Assembly: GCA_003990745.1 (NCBI GenBank)
Contig: RBNI01000907.1
Location: forward strand, 1 to 25,912
Source: Jimgerdemannia flammicorona
Taxonomy: Eukaryota > Mucoromycota > Endogonomycetes > Endogonales > Endogonaceae
Direction of reading: 5' to 3'
Length of the DNA stretch: 25,912 bases
The notes under the pieces are model-generated. The model had not been told where the DNA came from. It made no database searches and saw nothing but the letters and a program-made list of their open reading frames with translations. The position numbers were made by a program, and so were the translations under genes. Positions 9,386-21,538 of this stretch are shown in pieces (the stretch's first letter is position 1; the number at the start of each line of letters is the position of its first letter).

Positions 9386-10778
9386 AACGAAGAAGTACTT
9401 GCTACAGACTTCAGAGATATCCACAATCAAAAACCTAAGTACTACTATGAAGTTGACACTGGTGATACCAAGCCCATCTACCAGAAAGCCAGACCCATAC
9501 TACCTGCCTACAGAAAATGGCTGTGAGCAGAACTCAAGGAAATGGAAGAAGCTGGAATCATCAAGCAAGCTATTAGCCCCTGTGTCTCACCCATTGTCCT
9601 TGCCCTGAAGAAAGAAAGCAAGTCTGGAGAGTTTGTGCCAAGACTCTGCATTGACTACAGGAAGCTCAATGCCATCACTAAGAAGGATAGGCAGCCCTTG
9701 CCAAATATTCAAGAAATCCTTACCACCCTTGGAAGTGAAGCCAAATACTACACCACCTTAGATCTGTTCTCAGACTTCCATCAGATTGGTCTCACTCAAG
9801 ATGTCAGTGAGAAATCAGCCTTCATCACACCTGATGCCACCTATATCTACCTGCAAATACCATTTGGAATATACAATGCTCTAGCAAGTTTTCAGCGAAT
9901 GATAAACAGAGTCTTCAGCAATGAAATTGGAAAATGGCTCTTTATCTATATTGATGATGTGATCACCTTCAGCAACACTGTATGGGAACATATCAATCAC
10001 ATACAGCTAGCCCTCAAGAAGCTCAAGGAGTATGACCTTTACATCAAGCCCAAGAAATACAAGTTTGTAGCTCAGAAAATCACCTACCTAGGACACCTCA
10101 TCAATCAGACCAGAATCCACACAGGCCTTATGAAGATTGAGGCTATTGCAGCCTACCCAAGATCCAGAATAACTACAGAAGTCCATGCCTTCCTTGGACT
10201 GGCCAGCTACTACAGAAGATTCATCAAAGGATACTCTAATATTGCAGCACCTATCTATGAGCTACTGAAGAAGGAGACCAAATTCGAATGGACTAAGGAA
10301 TGCCAAGAAATCTTCAATGAACTCAAGACCAGGCTGACCCAAGCACCTATCCTCAGAAGACCAGATTGGAACCTAGAATTCAACCTGCAGACAGATACAA
10401 GTGCTATAGGACTTAGAGCAGTCCTAGCTCAGAAGAAAGATAGACATGAATATGTCATCTCCTATGTAAGCCGAGGTACCCATAGAGCAGAATAGAACTA
10501 TAAGTCATACAAGCTCAAATGCTTAGCAGTAGTTTGGACAGTAGACAAGTTCCACTACTACTTAGCCAGAAAATACTTCATCATTCAAATAGACCATTCT
10601 GCTCTTGCCTGGCTATTCCACACTCTGAACCCCAAAGGAATATATACCAGATGGATCTACAGACTGCAAGAGTATGACTGTACCATCAAGCACCACTCAG
10701 GAAGAACTAATATCAATACTGATGCACTCTCAAGGACACCCCAAAACACCCCCATCAAGACTATTCAATATAAATAAG
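9386..10778 (+). pseudogene. Gypsy reverse transcriptase and RNase H
   Basis: Same frame as the dUTPase. After a stop at 9383-9385, a connector leads into RT: RLCIDYRKLNAIT near 9640, TTLDLFSDFHQIGL near 9750 (catalytic Asp), IPFGIYNALASFQRMIN near 9860-9905, and YIDD at 9947-9958. The thumb/connection KTRLTQAPIL is near 10324. RNase H follows with LQTDTSAIGLRAVLAQ near 10385 and HHSGRTNINTDALSR near 10690-10735. Stops occur at 10493-10495 and 10774-10776 plus one near 9523. All catalytic motifs are still recognisable. Confidence 0.9.
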
Positions 10779-12017
10779 AAGCTATACTATGGATTAATCA
10801 GCTACCTTGGGCAGTAGAAGATGCCCAACCACCTTGAACCCTAGACAATCACTATCATCAACTGGACTTAGAAATAGTTTGAACTAAACAACACTATACT
10901 CAGAAAAGGAGGAAAGCTAGTAATACCTAAACATAAGAAGTATCAAGTAATAAAGGAAGTATATGAGCAAGGACACCTAGGAGAAACCAACACATATAAC
11001 AAGGCAAGAAGAACTATGTAGTGGCCCAAGATGGAAGAAGACCTACACTAATTTGTCAAAGGGTGTGACAAGTACCAAAAACAGAAACAAGATCAGCAAG
11101 ATCAGATACCTGGGTCATCAAGAATTGAGCCTATCCCCTTCTACCACATTGCAATGGATATCATTGGGCCACTACCAGTAACACTATCAGGGAACTGCTA
11201 TATTATAGTTATTGTAGACCTCTTCACCAAATGGATAGAGACAGGAGCATTACAAGAAGCCAACACCCTCTCTATAGCTGACTTCCTGTACTGAGAAATC
11301 ATCTGCCACTACAAGACACTGAAGCAAATCACAACAGACCACAGCACAGAATTTGTCAATGGATTCCATGAGATAATATATCAGAAATACAAGATCCAGT
11401 ACATCAAGACCACCACATACCACCTTCAAAGAAATAGACAGACAGAGAGAACCAATAAGACCCTCAAGAACATTCTAGCAAAGATCTCAGAGATATATGA
11501 GAATTGGGATAATTATCTCCCAACTGCCCTCTCTGTCCTATGAGACATATGATCACAGAGCACACACTTTACCCCAAAGGAACTGCTCTTTGGAGAAGAA
11601 GATTCTGATAGAACCTCAGCCACAAATCTAGACCTAACTTGGAGATGGGTTGATGCAGAAATCTAGAGACTATACTAAATTAGAAAGAAGGCTGAAGATT
11701 ATATTATCAAGTCACAAGCACTGATAAGGAAGAATACAGAAAAGAATTACAAGACCCTAGAACCCATCCAAATCAGAGAAAATATTCTACTGTATCGAAA
11801 TATGGTAGAAGCCTCATGGTCACAAAAACTGGAGCCCAAATGGGAAGAACCCTTCTATATACAAGATATCAAGAGAACTACCTTCTGGCTTAGAAAAATC
11901 TCAGAGACCATACTGCCTATCATGGTACATAGGAATAGACTCAAGAAGTACTACAAACCTATACAAGAGAAGCAAAATATGATGATCACCCATGAGGTTC
12001 TAGTCTATGAATCATAA
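10779..12017 (+). pseudogene. Gypsy integrase (frameshifted)
   Basis: The reading frame shifts by one base between about 10885 and 10911 (AAAA run), then runs to a stop at 12015-12017. An HHCC zinc domain is present with GHLGETNTYNKARRT and GCDKYQKQK (the second Cys of CxxC is Tyr, TAC for TGC). The catalytic core keeps all three acids: Asp at 11157-11159 (MDIIGP), Asp at 11337-11339 and Glu at 11445-11447, with exactly 35 residues between the last two. The C-terminus has EPKWEEPFYIQDI and VHRNRLKKYYKP, a GPY/F-type module. No chromodomain follows. Several TGA/TAG/TAA stops break it. Confidence 0.88.
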
Positions 12018-12329
12018 CAGCATATCTCATGACCAGTAGGTTATCTGTCTGGACCATTCTCTAAGGGATATGGCACCAGCAACTACTTATCTGTGAGACT
12101 TTCAAAGCCAGAGGAGTTCGAACCATCAACTGATTAGTCAAGATCAGATCAAGCCCTTGCTCTATATGAAGGAAGTGACTCTTCACTATTATGCCAAAAT
12201 ACAAAGGAAAGATGCTAGCTCATAAATACCACTTTTTAACCCCTTGCCAAAGGTTATGGGATCAGCAAATTTTTCAGAACTGGACTAATGAATAAGGATG
12301 CTCAAGAAGATCCTTATTTAGAAGAAAGA
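12018..12329 (+). other. Gypsy 3' untranslated spacer ending in polypurine tract
   Basis: No reading frame or known element is seen in most of this stretch. The last bases, agaagaaaga at 12320-12329, are the polypurine tract that abuts the TGTAACAG start of the 3' LTR. Confidence 0.6.
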
Positions 12330-13882
12330 TGTAACAGTGACCCCAGAATGATGACATCAGCATAGGAGACAGTCTTTCCTTACAAGCCACTAGATCAAAG
12401 TACAAGAAGATCATATGGCATATGAGATAAGCAATGATGATCAACTGTGAGTCATTGTGATCACAGTATAAGCATCTTGAGGAATATAAAAGAAGGATCA
12501 AGGAACTACAGTAATAGTAGCCAACAAGACCCACCAATCCCAAAATACCTCAAAGACTCACTACAAATGAAATGCCTGCTGCCCACCAAACCTCAAGATC
12601 AAGGAACCACCAAGGTACCTCAGTCAAAGAAAGGATATTCTAAGACATCAGAAGAGCCATGAGGACCCACTCAAGAAGAACTCCTAGCATCAACCTGGGT
12701 ACTGGTGACCCTTATTACTATATCCTCTACTACCATGAAATGGAAATAAGGATCACTATTGCTACCAAATGTCTCCAAATATGGCAGGAGTACAAAATAG
12801 GAAACCTTCTCTGCCAGGAGTTCCCACAGGCCAGCCCTCAAGAGCTACAAGATGCCACTCCCATAGATATATACAAGGCAAGAATGGCTAAGAAGATCCA
12901 TCAGATCTTCAGGCATGCACCATGGTCAATCCCCAACTTGGAGTATATTAGAGTCTCAGATTTCAGAGACCTATCATCCTGCTATATCAATGCACTAGAA
13001 GCCAGGGTGGCTACAGAAGCCCAGTCCACTATCACTCTTAATAGTGATGAAGTAGAAGACTTCTGGCATCCTATTCTTCAGGACAACCCAGACCAATTCC
13101 TACAAGGATTGATCTCAGTATTCCAAGGCCTAAGCATCTAGGTTAGACCTCTCTAAGACCCTACATTTGTTCTCTATTTTGTGGAAGAGAACCTCATAGA
13201 CTGGAGAGCTCCAGACCTCCTTCTCGCCACTGAACATAATGACATCATTGGCAATGATGTCATCTCATATGATATTGAAGCATGTGAAACACATGATATA
13301 TGCGAGATGTGTGACCTATATAATAATAATGATGATGATGAATTCATGGACCTCATCTCCTTCGAAGACATTCTGATCTCTAATGATGAAGCCTCCATGG
13401 TCCTGAACATTCTGCTCTAAGTCTCTTAGTTATACTGAATAATGCCAGCATCAGCATTTGATGTAACACTGAATAATGCCAGCACCAGCATTCTGATGTG
13501 ATACCAAATTATACCAGCATCCTGAACCTGTACAACCATCAGTACTGACCCTGGAACTTAGCAGTTTTTCCTATTCTGGCATTTTATTTTAGTTATTGGA
13601 ATTTATATTTAGCTTTATATCTTAGCAATCATTGAATTATATTTTGTATAAATACTCTTCTTATTTCCTCTGAAATAAAGTCAGTCAACTCAGGGCAATA
13701 TATACAATCTCTTGCAAGCAATCTAAGAGATAACAAGATAGTTAAAGATAAGAAGTTTGAGGACTATAAGACCTTGGGAAGGTACTCTAATAAGAACTTA
13801 CTTATAACAAACTTGAGTTAGTCTAAGAGATACACCTTGAAGAGAATGTGTATTTGAAGGACTCAGTAACCACTACATGATA
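12330..13882 (+). repeat. 3' LTR of the Gypsy element (1553 bp)
   Basis: Colinear with 5076-6631. It begins TGTAACAG and ends CATGATA (terminal CA changed to TA). It contains the U3 frame 12659-13420, the three short repeats from about 13435, TATAAATA at 13647-13654 and AATAAA at 13674-13679. ATAG follows at 13883-13886. Confidence 0.92.
12659..13420 (+). pseudogene. 253-codon reading frame inside U3 of the 3' LTR, product unknown
   Basis: Same length and frame as 5405-6166, with no indel between them. Stops here are TAG at 13139-13141 and TAA near 13154; both positions are sense codons (CAG, CAA) in the 5' LTR. Conversely the two 5' LTR stops are Trp here. The cysteine cluster of the other copy reads CETHDICEMC, so the second Cys is not conserved. 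The acidic tail (NNNDDDEF) is kept. A protein from this frame would need a transcript starting inside the element or in flanking DNA. Confidence 0.6.
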
Positions 13883-13886
13883 ATAG

Positions 13887-15039
13887 ATATAGTATATCAG
13901 GCTTAGTTCTACTCTATAACTCTTCAGAGATAAGATCAGTATTTCTGGAGTGTATATTGCTGAAGTCCTTGTAGAGTGCTTGAGAAACATATTGATTGTA
14001 GATATATACTACTATATTGATAACTATAGCTCAATAGGAATATCTCAATCTGGCTATATTAATCATCATATATATCATTTTTATAACTATATAGTTAAAT
14101 CACTTAGCTACACTATTCTGCTGAAGTATATAAGAAGCTGTCATTTAATGACTTATACTATATTTTATCAAGAATTACCTGAATGTGTTATTGATATATT
14201 TATATCTATTATCTGATTATATAGTATCTACTCTATATCCTGTTTCATTCTCAGTGATTGCTTTAAATTCTTTAAATTTCTCTAAGACTTTACTCTTTAC
14301 TAATAGAAAATATACATATATCTTATATATATAATTATTGATAAAAATCAGAAAATATCTCTTGCCAGAGTGTGATAGAGTATATATCAGACCATATATA
14401 TCAGTATAAATGAGATTAAGGATCTCTAAGGTATACTTTAATTATTCTTCAAATAGTCATTAAGAAGTTTTATTTTCTATATATATTTTGCAAAAGTTAT
14501 CCTCTAGATATATATATGCTGATAATCCACTCACCAAGCCACTTCTTATTATATATTCAAGGCTCATCTTACTGATATATCCTAAGTATTAATATTACAT
14601 ATTGAATATATCAAACATAGTTATCATATAAATAGAGGCTTTTATACTATTTGACATCTTATTAATTGTATAAAGATTGCTATATTTTAAAACTATTATC
14701 AGCTCATTGTTATATAAATCATATACTATAGTATCTTTTAAATATATATAAATCTCCTTATTATTATAAGCTATTATTTTGCCTATAGAGAAGAGGTTCT
14801 TTTCTATCTTTAGAGTATATAATACATCTCTAAAAGTAGTAGTAGACTTGACAACATTGCTAAAGAGATATATTCCTATATTTTTCTTTTCTTGAGTATA
14901 GATGATATTGTTATCTTCTAATTTAATAGATATAGGGTACTTAAAAGACTCATACATATATAGAGAACTATTCTCTATATAGTGTTATATATTGTATGGC
15001 TCCAAAATCTATTAGCCAGATATTGTTGTCATTGGCTGT
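13887..15039 (-). pseudogene. Copia A protease and integrase core (degenerate)
   Basis: Minus-strand order: WLIDFGAIQYIT with the protease Asp at 15007-15009 (DSGA is usual; here D-F-G-A). Then VLYTLKIEKNLFSIGK and the pre-integrase motif LGYISKMSLEYI near 14590-14550. Then the integrase core TDIYGLIYTL, SGKRYFLIFINN and KIYVYFLLVKSKVLEKF (about 14420-14270). The segment that should read PEELW..KP is near 13925-13895, next to the Gypsy insertion; its continuation is at 5075 and below. The open piece 14595-14957 shows how little stop damage part of it has. The integrase zinc finger is not convincingly visible. Confidence 0.8.
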
Positions 15040-15645
15040 ATTGGTAGTATATTTGTTAGATATATACTTGGAGAATATATAGTTATTACATAGCAATCTC
15101 TACACTATTAGATATACTGATGGTATTACTACTTTTTATCAAGTAAAAAGTATTTTGCTTTTGCTTGGAATTTATAAATAATGGATTGGTGAATTTAGTG
15201 ATAGATCTCATACTAACAGAACTGGTATTACTGACAACTTGCACAAAAAATAGATTACTGTTTTTATTAGTTTTAGTAGTATTTATATTACTATGCTTCT
15301 ATTTGCCTCAATAGTTCTTATACTAGCTTTTACTATACTTATTCTCACTACTCTCCTTGTCATTTTTCCAATAATAATAGTAGTACTTCCTATGTCTATA
15401 CTTGCTGTAGTATTCATAGTAACAATTATACTTATTTGATTAGTTGGTAGACTAGTTGTCACATTATTGAGCTTAGGTTTGGATTTATCCCCTTTAATCT
15501 TATTGTCTATACTTTTGACCTTATTTGGTACTACTATATCTGCAAGACCTATAGAAGGTATTTTTATCATTATCAGTACTATTCTCTTAGTATATTTCTT
15601 CATTCATAAGACTCATTATTATATAAGTATAATTTGAGAAACTTC

Positions 15646-15649
<4 letters not shown>
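15040..15649 (-). pseudogene. Copia A gag C-terminal part
   Basis: After excision of the LINE, the minus-strand frame from 21682 (ending IHESRSF) continues across the junction as SNYTYIIMSLMN at about 15634-15600. Further on, YYYYWKNDKESSENK near 15365-15325 (frame different from the longest open frame) has the spacing of a decayed CCHC zinc knuckle with Cys changed to Tyr; this last point is tentative. Confidence 0.6.
15635..15649. repeat. 15-bp target-site duplication of the LINE, left copy
   Basis: tgagaaacttctact occurs here and, identically, at 21572-21586. The two copies flank the poly(T) tract and the 5' end of the LINE and prove target-primed insertion into Copia A gag. Confidence 0.95.
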
Positions 15650-15711
<62 letters not shown>

Positions 15712-15712
15712 T
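15650..15712 (-). repeat. poly(A) tail of the LINE
   Basis: T run on the plus strand of about 60 bp, broken by ctc at 15683-15685. It sits immediately after the target duplication and 20 bp from an AATAAA signal on the minus strand. Confidence 0.95.
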
Positions 15713-15774
15713 ATAGTCACTGGGACTCTACCTTTATTATCAGTCTATGATTAAGTATACATCATCACCACTCA

Positions 15775-18700
15775 CTACCCAATCCCCATAGGGGGGCTCC
15801 TCCCCACCTCTTCACGAATAAAGATCACCCTATCACCCACTCTGCCAACTCTCCCCCCACTCTGGCCACAAATTCTCTCTACTAAACGGTGTCTCTGACC
15901 ACCCTGTAGCCCCCAACCAAGCCACCAGCCTGTTAAGGTGTCTTCCATAAGCCTATGCCACCGCACCAACCAGTCCCTCAATCCCTGCCTGCTCCCATCC
16001 TCAAAAACGAATAGCCAGTGACTGGCTAGTCCTATCCAAATAGCCAACACCCAGCCCAAAGTAATCCACTCCTTCCCTATCCCCCCTACCAGTCTGTCCC
16101 TCAAGTCCTCCCACCTCCCTCATACATCATCTCTCCTATGCCATACCCTCAAGCATTCTCCAATTGCATGCCAAAAATCTCCCAACATCTCACACTCTCC
16201 TAGCCAATGTTCAGGCATCTGTACCCAACCCCCCTCCTGCCCCACATTATGGCACTCCTCACAGTCAAAGCACCCCCCTACGATAAGGTGCCCTGAGCGA
16301 AAGTTGAGCATCACATTCCTCCACAGCATGCGCCACCAGACCACCTAGTACTTTGGTGGCATCCACTTTCTCACTGCAGCACTCTAAGTCCAAATACCAT
16401 GCCAGTTCCACTCTTCGCCAATTCCAACTCCTTGCCAACTGCTGGGCCACAGATCCTGGCCCAGTCCCCTTTGGCATTCCATTCCATCACCAATGTCGAA
16501 CTTAATTAAAGGGGTACCACCCAGCAGTATATGATCCCATCTCTACATCGCCGGGTCCCAATCCTCCTCTCCTTCATTCCCCTGCCAACGAATTCCAATA
16601 TGGTGCACCCCCTCTGCTATCCCTCACCAAAATCCTCTATATCGCAGTTGCTTAGTATCCTGAAGTCCAACTAATGTGAGGAGATCCCCAGTTGTGCCCC
16701 TTGGTGATGTCTGCCTCTCCCAGATCTTCTGTAGCAGAGGGACCCAGCCACCTCCTCTCAATTCCACTGCCCTCTTTAGCCACCATGCTTGCAAGCAATA
16801 TAGCCATTTTGGGAAGTCAACCAGCCCAAGTCCACCTCTCGCCACTGGTAGGAACAAGGTCTCCCAACCAATCTGACTCCGCCTTCTAGCCCAAATCCAT
16901 CCCTTTGCTGACTTCACCAATCTCTTCACCACCCAAGCTGGGAAGTCCAGATGATAGGCTAGGTACCACAACTTCAGCAGCCAGTAGACATTCAAAATCG
17001 AGACCCGTCCTGCCAGAGAAAAATGTCTTCCCCCCCAACTCTGCAGGGCCTCCTCCCAGATTCCAATCCTTTGCTTCTACCAGAGCCTGGGCAGAACTGA
17101 CCCATAGACCGACAGATAGATGCCCAAGTACCGCACTGCTTCACCAGTGGGGACGATTGTTCCTATCACCTCCCCTCCCACCAGACCATTGCCAAGCACC
17201 ACTGTTTCACATTTATGCCAATTCAATTTCGCTCCTGAGTTCTCCTCATACCACTCCACAGTCTTCTTAAGCTCTTCAACATCAGCAATCGAACCCAAAC
17301 CAACCACCATGTCGTCCGCAAAGGCCCCAACTTTCCAACCTATGCCAAAGACAGAGAGTCCTTCTATCCTCTGCCTAATTCTATCCATAAGGGGTTCCAG
17401 GGAAAGAGCGTACAAAATGGGAGACAGCAGGTCCCCCTGGGGCACCCCCCTGCCTAAGGGGAATGCTACCCCTCTATGACCATTGCATATGAGCGCAGCC
17501 CTACTCCCTTCCAGTAGGCTGACCATCACTGACTGGAATTGGGATGGAACCCCCATCCTATCCAAAACTTTTGCCAGCCAGACTCTTCGCACCCGGTCAT
17601 AAGTCTTCTCCTGATCCAAGAAGACTAGGTGCCCATCCAGTCCACAGGTCCTCGCCCCTTCAATAACTCCATGTATCCAGGCAGTGCCATCCCTGATGAG
17701 CCGGCCGCCCACAAATCCCCTCTGCTCAATACCCACGACTTGCTGGGCCACCTTCTGTAGTCTTGCCACCACCACCTTAGTCATCAACTTCCTGTCCATA
17801 TCTAGCAACATTATCGGCTGCCAGTTCTTCCAATCCTCTCTCCTTCCTTTGTTTTTATAAAGTAGCATCACCAGCCCAAGGTCCTGCTCCCCCACCCACC
17901 TCCCAGTCTGTAGGATGGAGTCGCACAATGCTGTCATCTCTCCCATCACCCCTGGGACTCCAACCATTCACTTCCAAAAGTCCCAGGGCAGACCATCCTC
18001 TCCAGGTACCATACCTGGCATTGTCGTGGCAAGAACCTGGTGGATCTCATCTTCCTGTACTGGCATCACCAGGTCATCTAGCCCCTCGACATGTGGTGGG
18101 TACCAATCCTCCAAAGCTTGGTCAATAGTCCTGGCATCTGCCCCACCCTCCTCCTCACTCCACAATCCACTCCATCTCTCCTTCAGTGATCCAAGAATGT
18201 CCTGCACACCATGCACCAGTATTCCATCTGAGTCTAACACCTCTTCCCACCATTGCTGTACCTGCCTTGCCCTAAGCACCCTTGTAAGAAACTTGGAAGG
18301 CCTCTCCCCTTCCTCCAAATCCTGCCAGCGGAGCCATACCGCCAAGCTCTGAACCCTCACTTCTTCCTCTTCCCGCAGCCTCTGTTGTAGTTTCCCAACC
18401 TCCGTTTTTGCCCTCATTAACCTCCAGTCTTCCTCTCTCTCCAGTATTTTCAACCTCGCCCCCTCCTCCAGGAGCCTGGTTAGTCTAGTAGAAGCCCAAT
18501 GCACTCTATGCCTCCTCAGCTTCCCTGCCTCCTTGCCGGCTTCACTCCAATAAATCTTAGCCATCTCCTTCATCCTTATCCACCTAACCCCAACTGAGGC
18601 ACCCTCCTGCCGCCAGTTTTCTACCCTCAGCTGAATGTCCTTAGCCCACTCATCCCACTGGGTCTTGTCATCTAACAAAGAGGAATTGAGGTACCAATGT

Positions 18701-19431
18701 CCAGGTCCATCCCCACTTCCCCCAAAACGCCCCTGTCTCAAAAGCCCCCAGTGATCTGACCATGGACATCATTCTACCTCCAGTGACTTCCAAACATCGA
18801 GACCCCAGTAGCTGGCTGTCAGAATCCAAATGATTCTCATCTCCAGACCCCCTGCCCAATGTATATAAACCCTCCTATTCCCCCAGCACTCCCTCCCAGC
18901 ATCTACCAATGCACTTAGTCTCTTGACCTCCTCCCATGCCACCAGTCCTCCACTCCTGCTCTCAGCACCTCGTCCTCCATCTGTTCTATCCAATAGTATG
19001 TTCCAAACCATATTGAAATCACCCCCAAGCATATCCACCCCAGCCTCCACAAAGCTCCCACTCTCCAGTAAACCTATCATCCAATTGACCTGCTCACCCC
19101 ATACTGCAGGGCAGTAGCAGGAGCCAATGGTAACTGGCTCCCAACCTGCATGAATCCACTCACCCCAGACTAATCTCTCCCCCCAACTCCTCACATTCTG
19201 AATCTCCCCTCTGCCTTTCTGAACCAAAATTCCAACCTTGCCCTTCCAAACCGCCGCACCTCCCCATTCCTTTGTCCACTCCATCATATCAGACTTAACC
19301 TCACACCGAACATCCTGCAACAGGAAGAGATCGGCCTCCAATCCCTTCATCCAAGTAAAAATGTTCCTACATCGAGTAGCCCCCCATAACCCATTCACAT
19401 TTAAAGAAAAAATGTTGGTTGTACCGTTCAT
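15775..19431 (-). pseudogene. LINE ORF2: endonuclease, reverse transcriptase, zinc-finger end (8 premature stops)
   Basis: One frame of 1218 codons starts at the ATG 19431 and ends at tandem TAG TGA from 15777. The APE-type endonuclease occupies residues 1-230: SLNVNGL, LLQDVRC, GGDFNMVWN, and SDH at about 225-227. The RT has the fingers region GEDGLPWDF near 480, FLDQEKTYDRV near 606, RGVPQGDLLSP near 662-672, and the catalytic FADDM at 704-708 (codons 17322-17308). A Cys/His cluster CFDCEECHN...EHWLGEC lies near 1054-1085, like the zf-RVT region of many LINEs. Premature stops are at 18769, 17968, 17077, 16624, 16543, 16384, 16345 and 16120 (lowest coordinate of each), at Trp or Gln positions where the identity is clear. 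There are no frameshifts, so the copy is young relative to Copia A. Confidence 0.92.
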
Positions 19432-19461
19432 AATGAAATATGGTATGTTGTCAATCGATCC

Positions 19462-21538
19462 CTACTGCTCCATGCTCATCTCCTCCTGCGCCATGTCCAG
19501 ATTGTGTTCCGCAGCCACCTCCTCCTTTTCCACCCTCTGAGCCTCCAATCCAGCCAGTAGTTCATTCATCTCTTCATCGGTCTTCTCCTCAAACTCCTCT
19601 CGGTATTCTATGCATGCCTCCTACCAGAGCTGCAGTCTATGATGCTTGTTCCAGCAGTATTCAGCCCTCTCTCCAGCGATGACCGCCATCTCTGCCTCCT
19701 GCTCCTTATCTACCTCATAGCCCTCCTCCTCCAGATACACTGCCAGAATCTCTGCCTTCAATGCCATCACCACCCCTTCTCCCTGCAAAATCCTTGCCCA
19801 ATACTCATCGCTCATCACCCTCAGATCCACCTCACCGAGTTCCTCAGCTGCCAGGTTATTCATCATTCTGCACATCCAAAGGAGGTTCCCTACCTCCTTT
19901 CCTCCGGGGGTCACCGGCCTCCCACCATCCAGCATTGTGGTGTCAGCTCCAGCACTCGCAGCCTCATCCTACTCCTCTGGGACATCCACCAGTTCCTCCT
20001 CACCAACCACCACCACTTGTCCCCCTTTCGCTGCCTCTGGAACTCCAAATTGCACTCTCTGGGCCCCCTTCATTGGTACATCCTCCTCCACCCTGTTTTG
20101 TGAAGCTGGGCCCTGCCTGATGAGGAGAGTAGGTGTTGGAGAATTCTCCCATATCTCATCCCAAACCTCCAGCATACCATCGGCATACGGATCCTTGCCA
20201 GACTTCTCCTTGTTCTCAACAGTCCCCTTCCCAGCACTTTCACCTCCCTCGTCTGCCCAGATGCTTGCATTGGCCCCCTCCACAGCCACCATCTTGCTCG
20301 TCTCCTTCTGAGGTCCCCCCTTCATCTTCTCCAGTAGTTCCCTCTGCCTCTTACATCCCTGATCTCATTCCCACTGCACTCTGCTCACTCGAAACTGCTT
20401 CCCATCCACTACCTCCAAGTGCATCGCCTCCTCGAAGGTCCTCCAAGCCTTCGCCCTCTGTTCCACCGCACCACTCAGCTCTTCCAGCGCTTCCAATAGA
20501 TCCTCTTCCTCCTCCTCACTCCCCTTCATCCTCATCACCTTACACATGATCACCCCCCAGATCATCCCAGAAGACCAGTCCCTTGCCTTCTCGGTTGCCT
20601 CTTTTCCTGCCAACTGAATCCTCACATCCACATCTCCCGTCCTGAGCGAAGTCCCCTCCCAGACTCTAAATCCAATATCCACTACCTCTCTGTACTCTGC
20701 CATAACCTCCTCAACTCTCTTCCTTGTCTCCATCACCGTTACCGTGGGCACCCCTTTCACCAATAGTTGGACCACTCTGGGGTCCTATTTCAGACATCGA
20801 GCCATCAGTACCTGCACCTTCCCAACTATCAATCCAACCTTCAATGCTTCCTCCAATGGCTCAGCCTCCTCAAAACCCACCTCCACTCCCTCCAGTCCCT
20901 TCAAAAACTTTATGGATGCCGCTCCAGCCACCTGCTTAGCAATCAGCCCCAAGACCATTTTTGGTGTCACCACTAGGCCTTAGAAGCACAGTGTCACCAT
21001 GAATGCCAAAATGGATTTCTTGAGTAACGGTGCCACCGCCAGACCCGTCACACTATCTGCCAAATCCTCTTGTCTCTCAAGCCCCAGTCGCTCAGCCACA
21101 CCATCCACAGTCACATCTGGATTTTTTTCCAGATCAGCAGTCCTGTCTCCATCAGCTGTCACACCCTCCCCCAGCCACTACACCTCCAGCCCCACCACCC
21201 CCACCGCCAAGGGCCACTCCCCCATATACAGTCGCCTTCTCCGTTTCCTTGCCTTTCTTCAACCAACCCTCCAGCCCTGATGCCTGCCTCCTTCCCTTCA
21301 CCATCTCAGCAAAGCTTGTCCTCCCAGATCCCTGTCCTCCACTACCACCTCCTCCCCTTCCTCGCCCACCTGCCAGCAGCCCCCTCATACCTCTCCCCAG
21401 GCCAGGGCCTCTCCCCACTTGCTGCCAGTCAAATGTGCTCGGGCCGCCCTGCCCAGTATGCACCTCAGATTGTCTGTTGGTCACCATGTTGTTAGTCTCT
21501 TTTTCTCCAAAACGATATTGTAGTTGCTTTCCGAACAT
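19462..21538 (-). pseudogene. LINE ORF1 (Gag-like RNA-binding protein), broken
   Basis: ATG at 21538 (second Met at 21487). The N-terminal 129 codons include a Gly/Arg-rich stretch (GRGRGGGG) and RTSFAEMV. A one-base frameshift near 21160 is needed to continue into KNPDVTVDGVAERLG and on to the stop TAG at 19462-19464. In-frame stops also occur at about 20980, 20785, 20365, 19969 and 19621. The rest is helical and acidic, and no CCHC knuckle is visible. ORF1 lies in the same frame as ORF2 after the frameshift; 30 bases separate its TAG from the ORF2 ATG. This suggests reinitiation or readthrough, unless the TAG is itself damage. Confidence 0.7.

Larger units (their letters stand above)
5076..13882 (+). 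mobile_element. Ty3/Gypsy LTR retrotransposon with dUTPase domain and LTR-borne ORF
   Basis: Structure: 5' LTR 5076-6631, primer site 6635-6648, gag-pol about 6752-12017 (gag with one zinc knuckle, protease, Cys/His segment, dUTPase, reverse transcriptase, RNase H, integrase with GPY/F-like end), polypurine tract 12320-12329, 3' LTR 12330-13882. The order RT-RNase H-integrase defines Ty3/Gypsy. No chromodomain and no envelope-like frame are seen. About 300 bp between the end of pol and the 3' LTR hold nothing recognisable. The LTR pair differs at many sites, nearly all transitions, so the element is not recent and is RIP-damaged. Confidence 0.93.

Noticed and set aside
12105..12135. GTTCGAACC resembling a tRNA B box in the Gypsy 3' spacer
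   Set aside because: No A box or cloverleaf could be built around it.
11802..12329. Possible chromodomain or envelope gene after integrase
   Set aside because: The integrase ends shortly after its GPY/F-like module, and no chromodomain aromatic motifs or membrane-protein frame are present.
13950..14216. Plus-strand 88-codon frame
   Set aside because: Lies antisense to the Copia A integrase core; AT-rich and without motifs.
19639..20549. Long plus-strand Pro/Ser/His-rich open frames across the LINE
   Set aside because: They are reverse-complement shadows of ORF1, whose minus strand is Gly/Glu/Lys-rich and stop-poor on the opposite strand. No domain resemblance.
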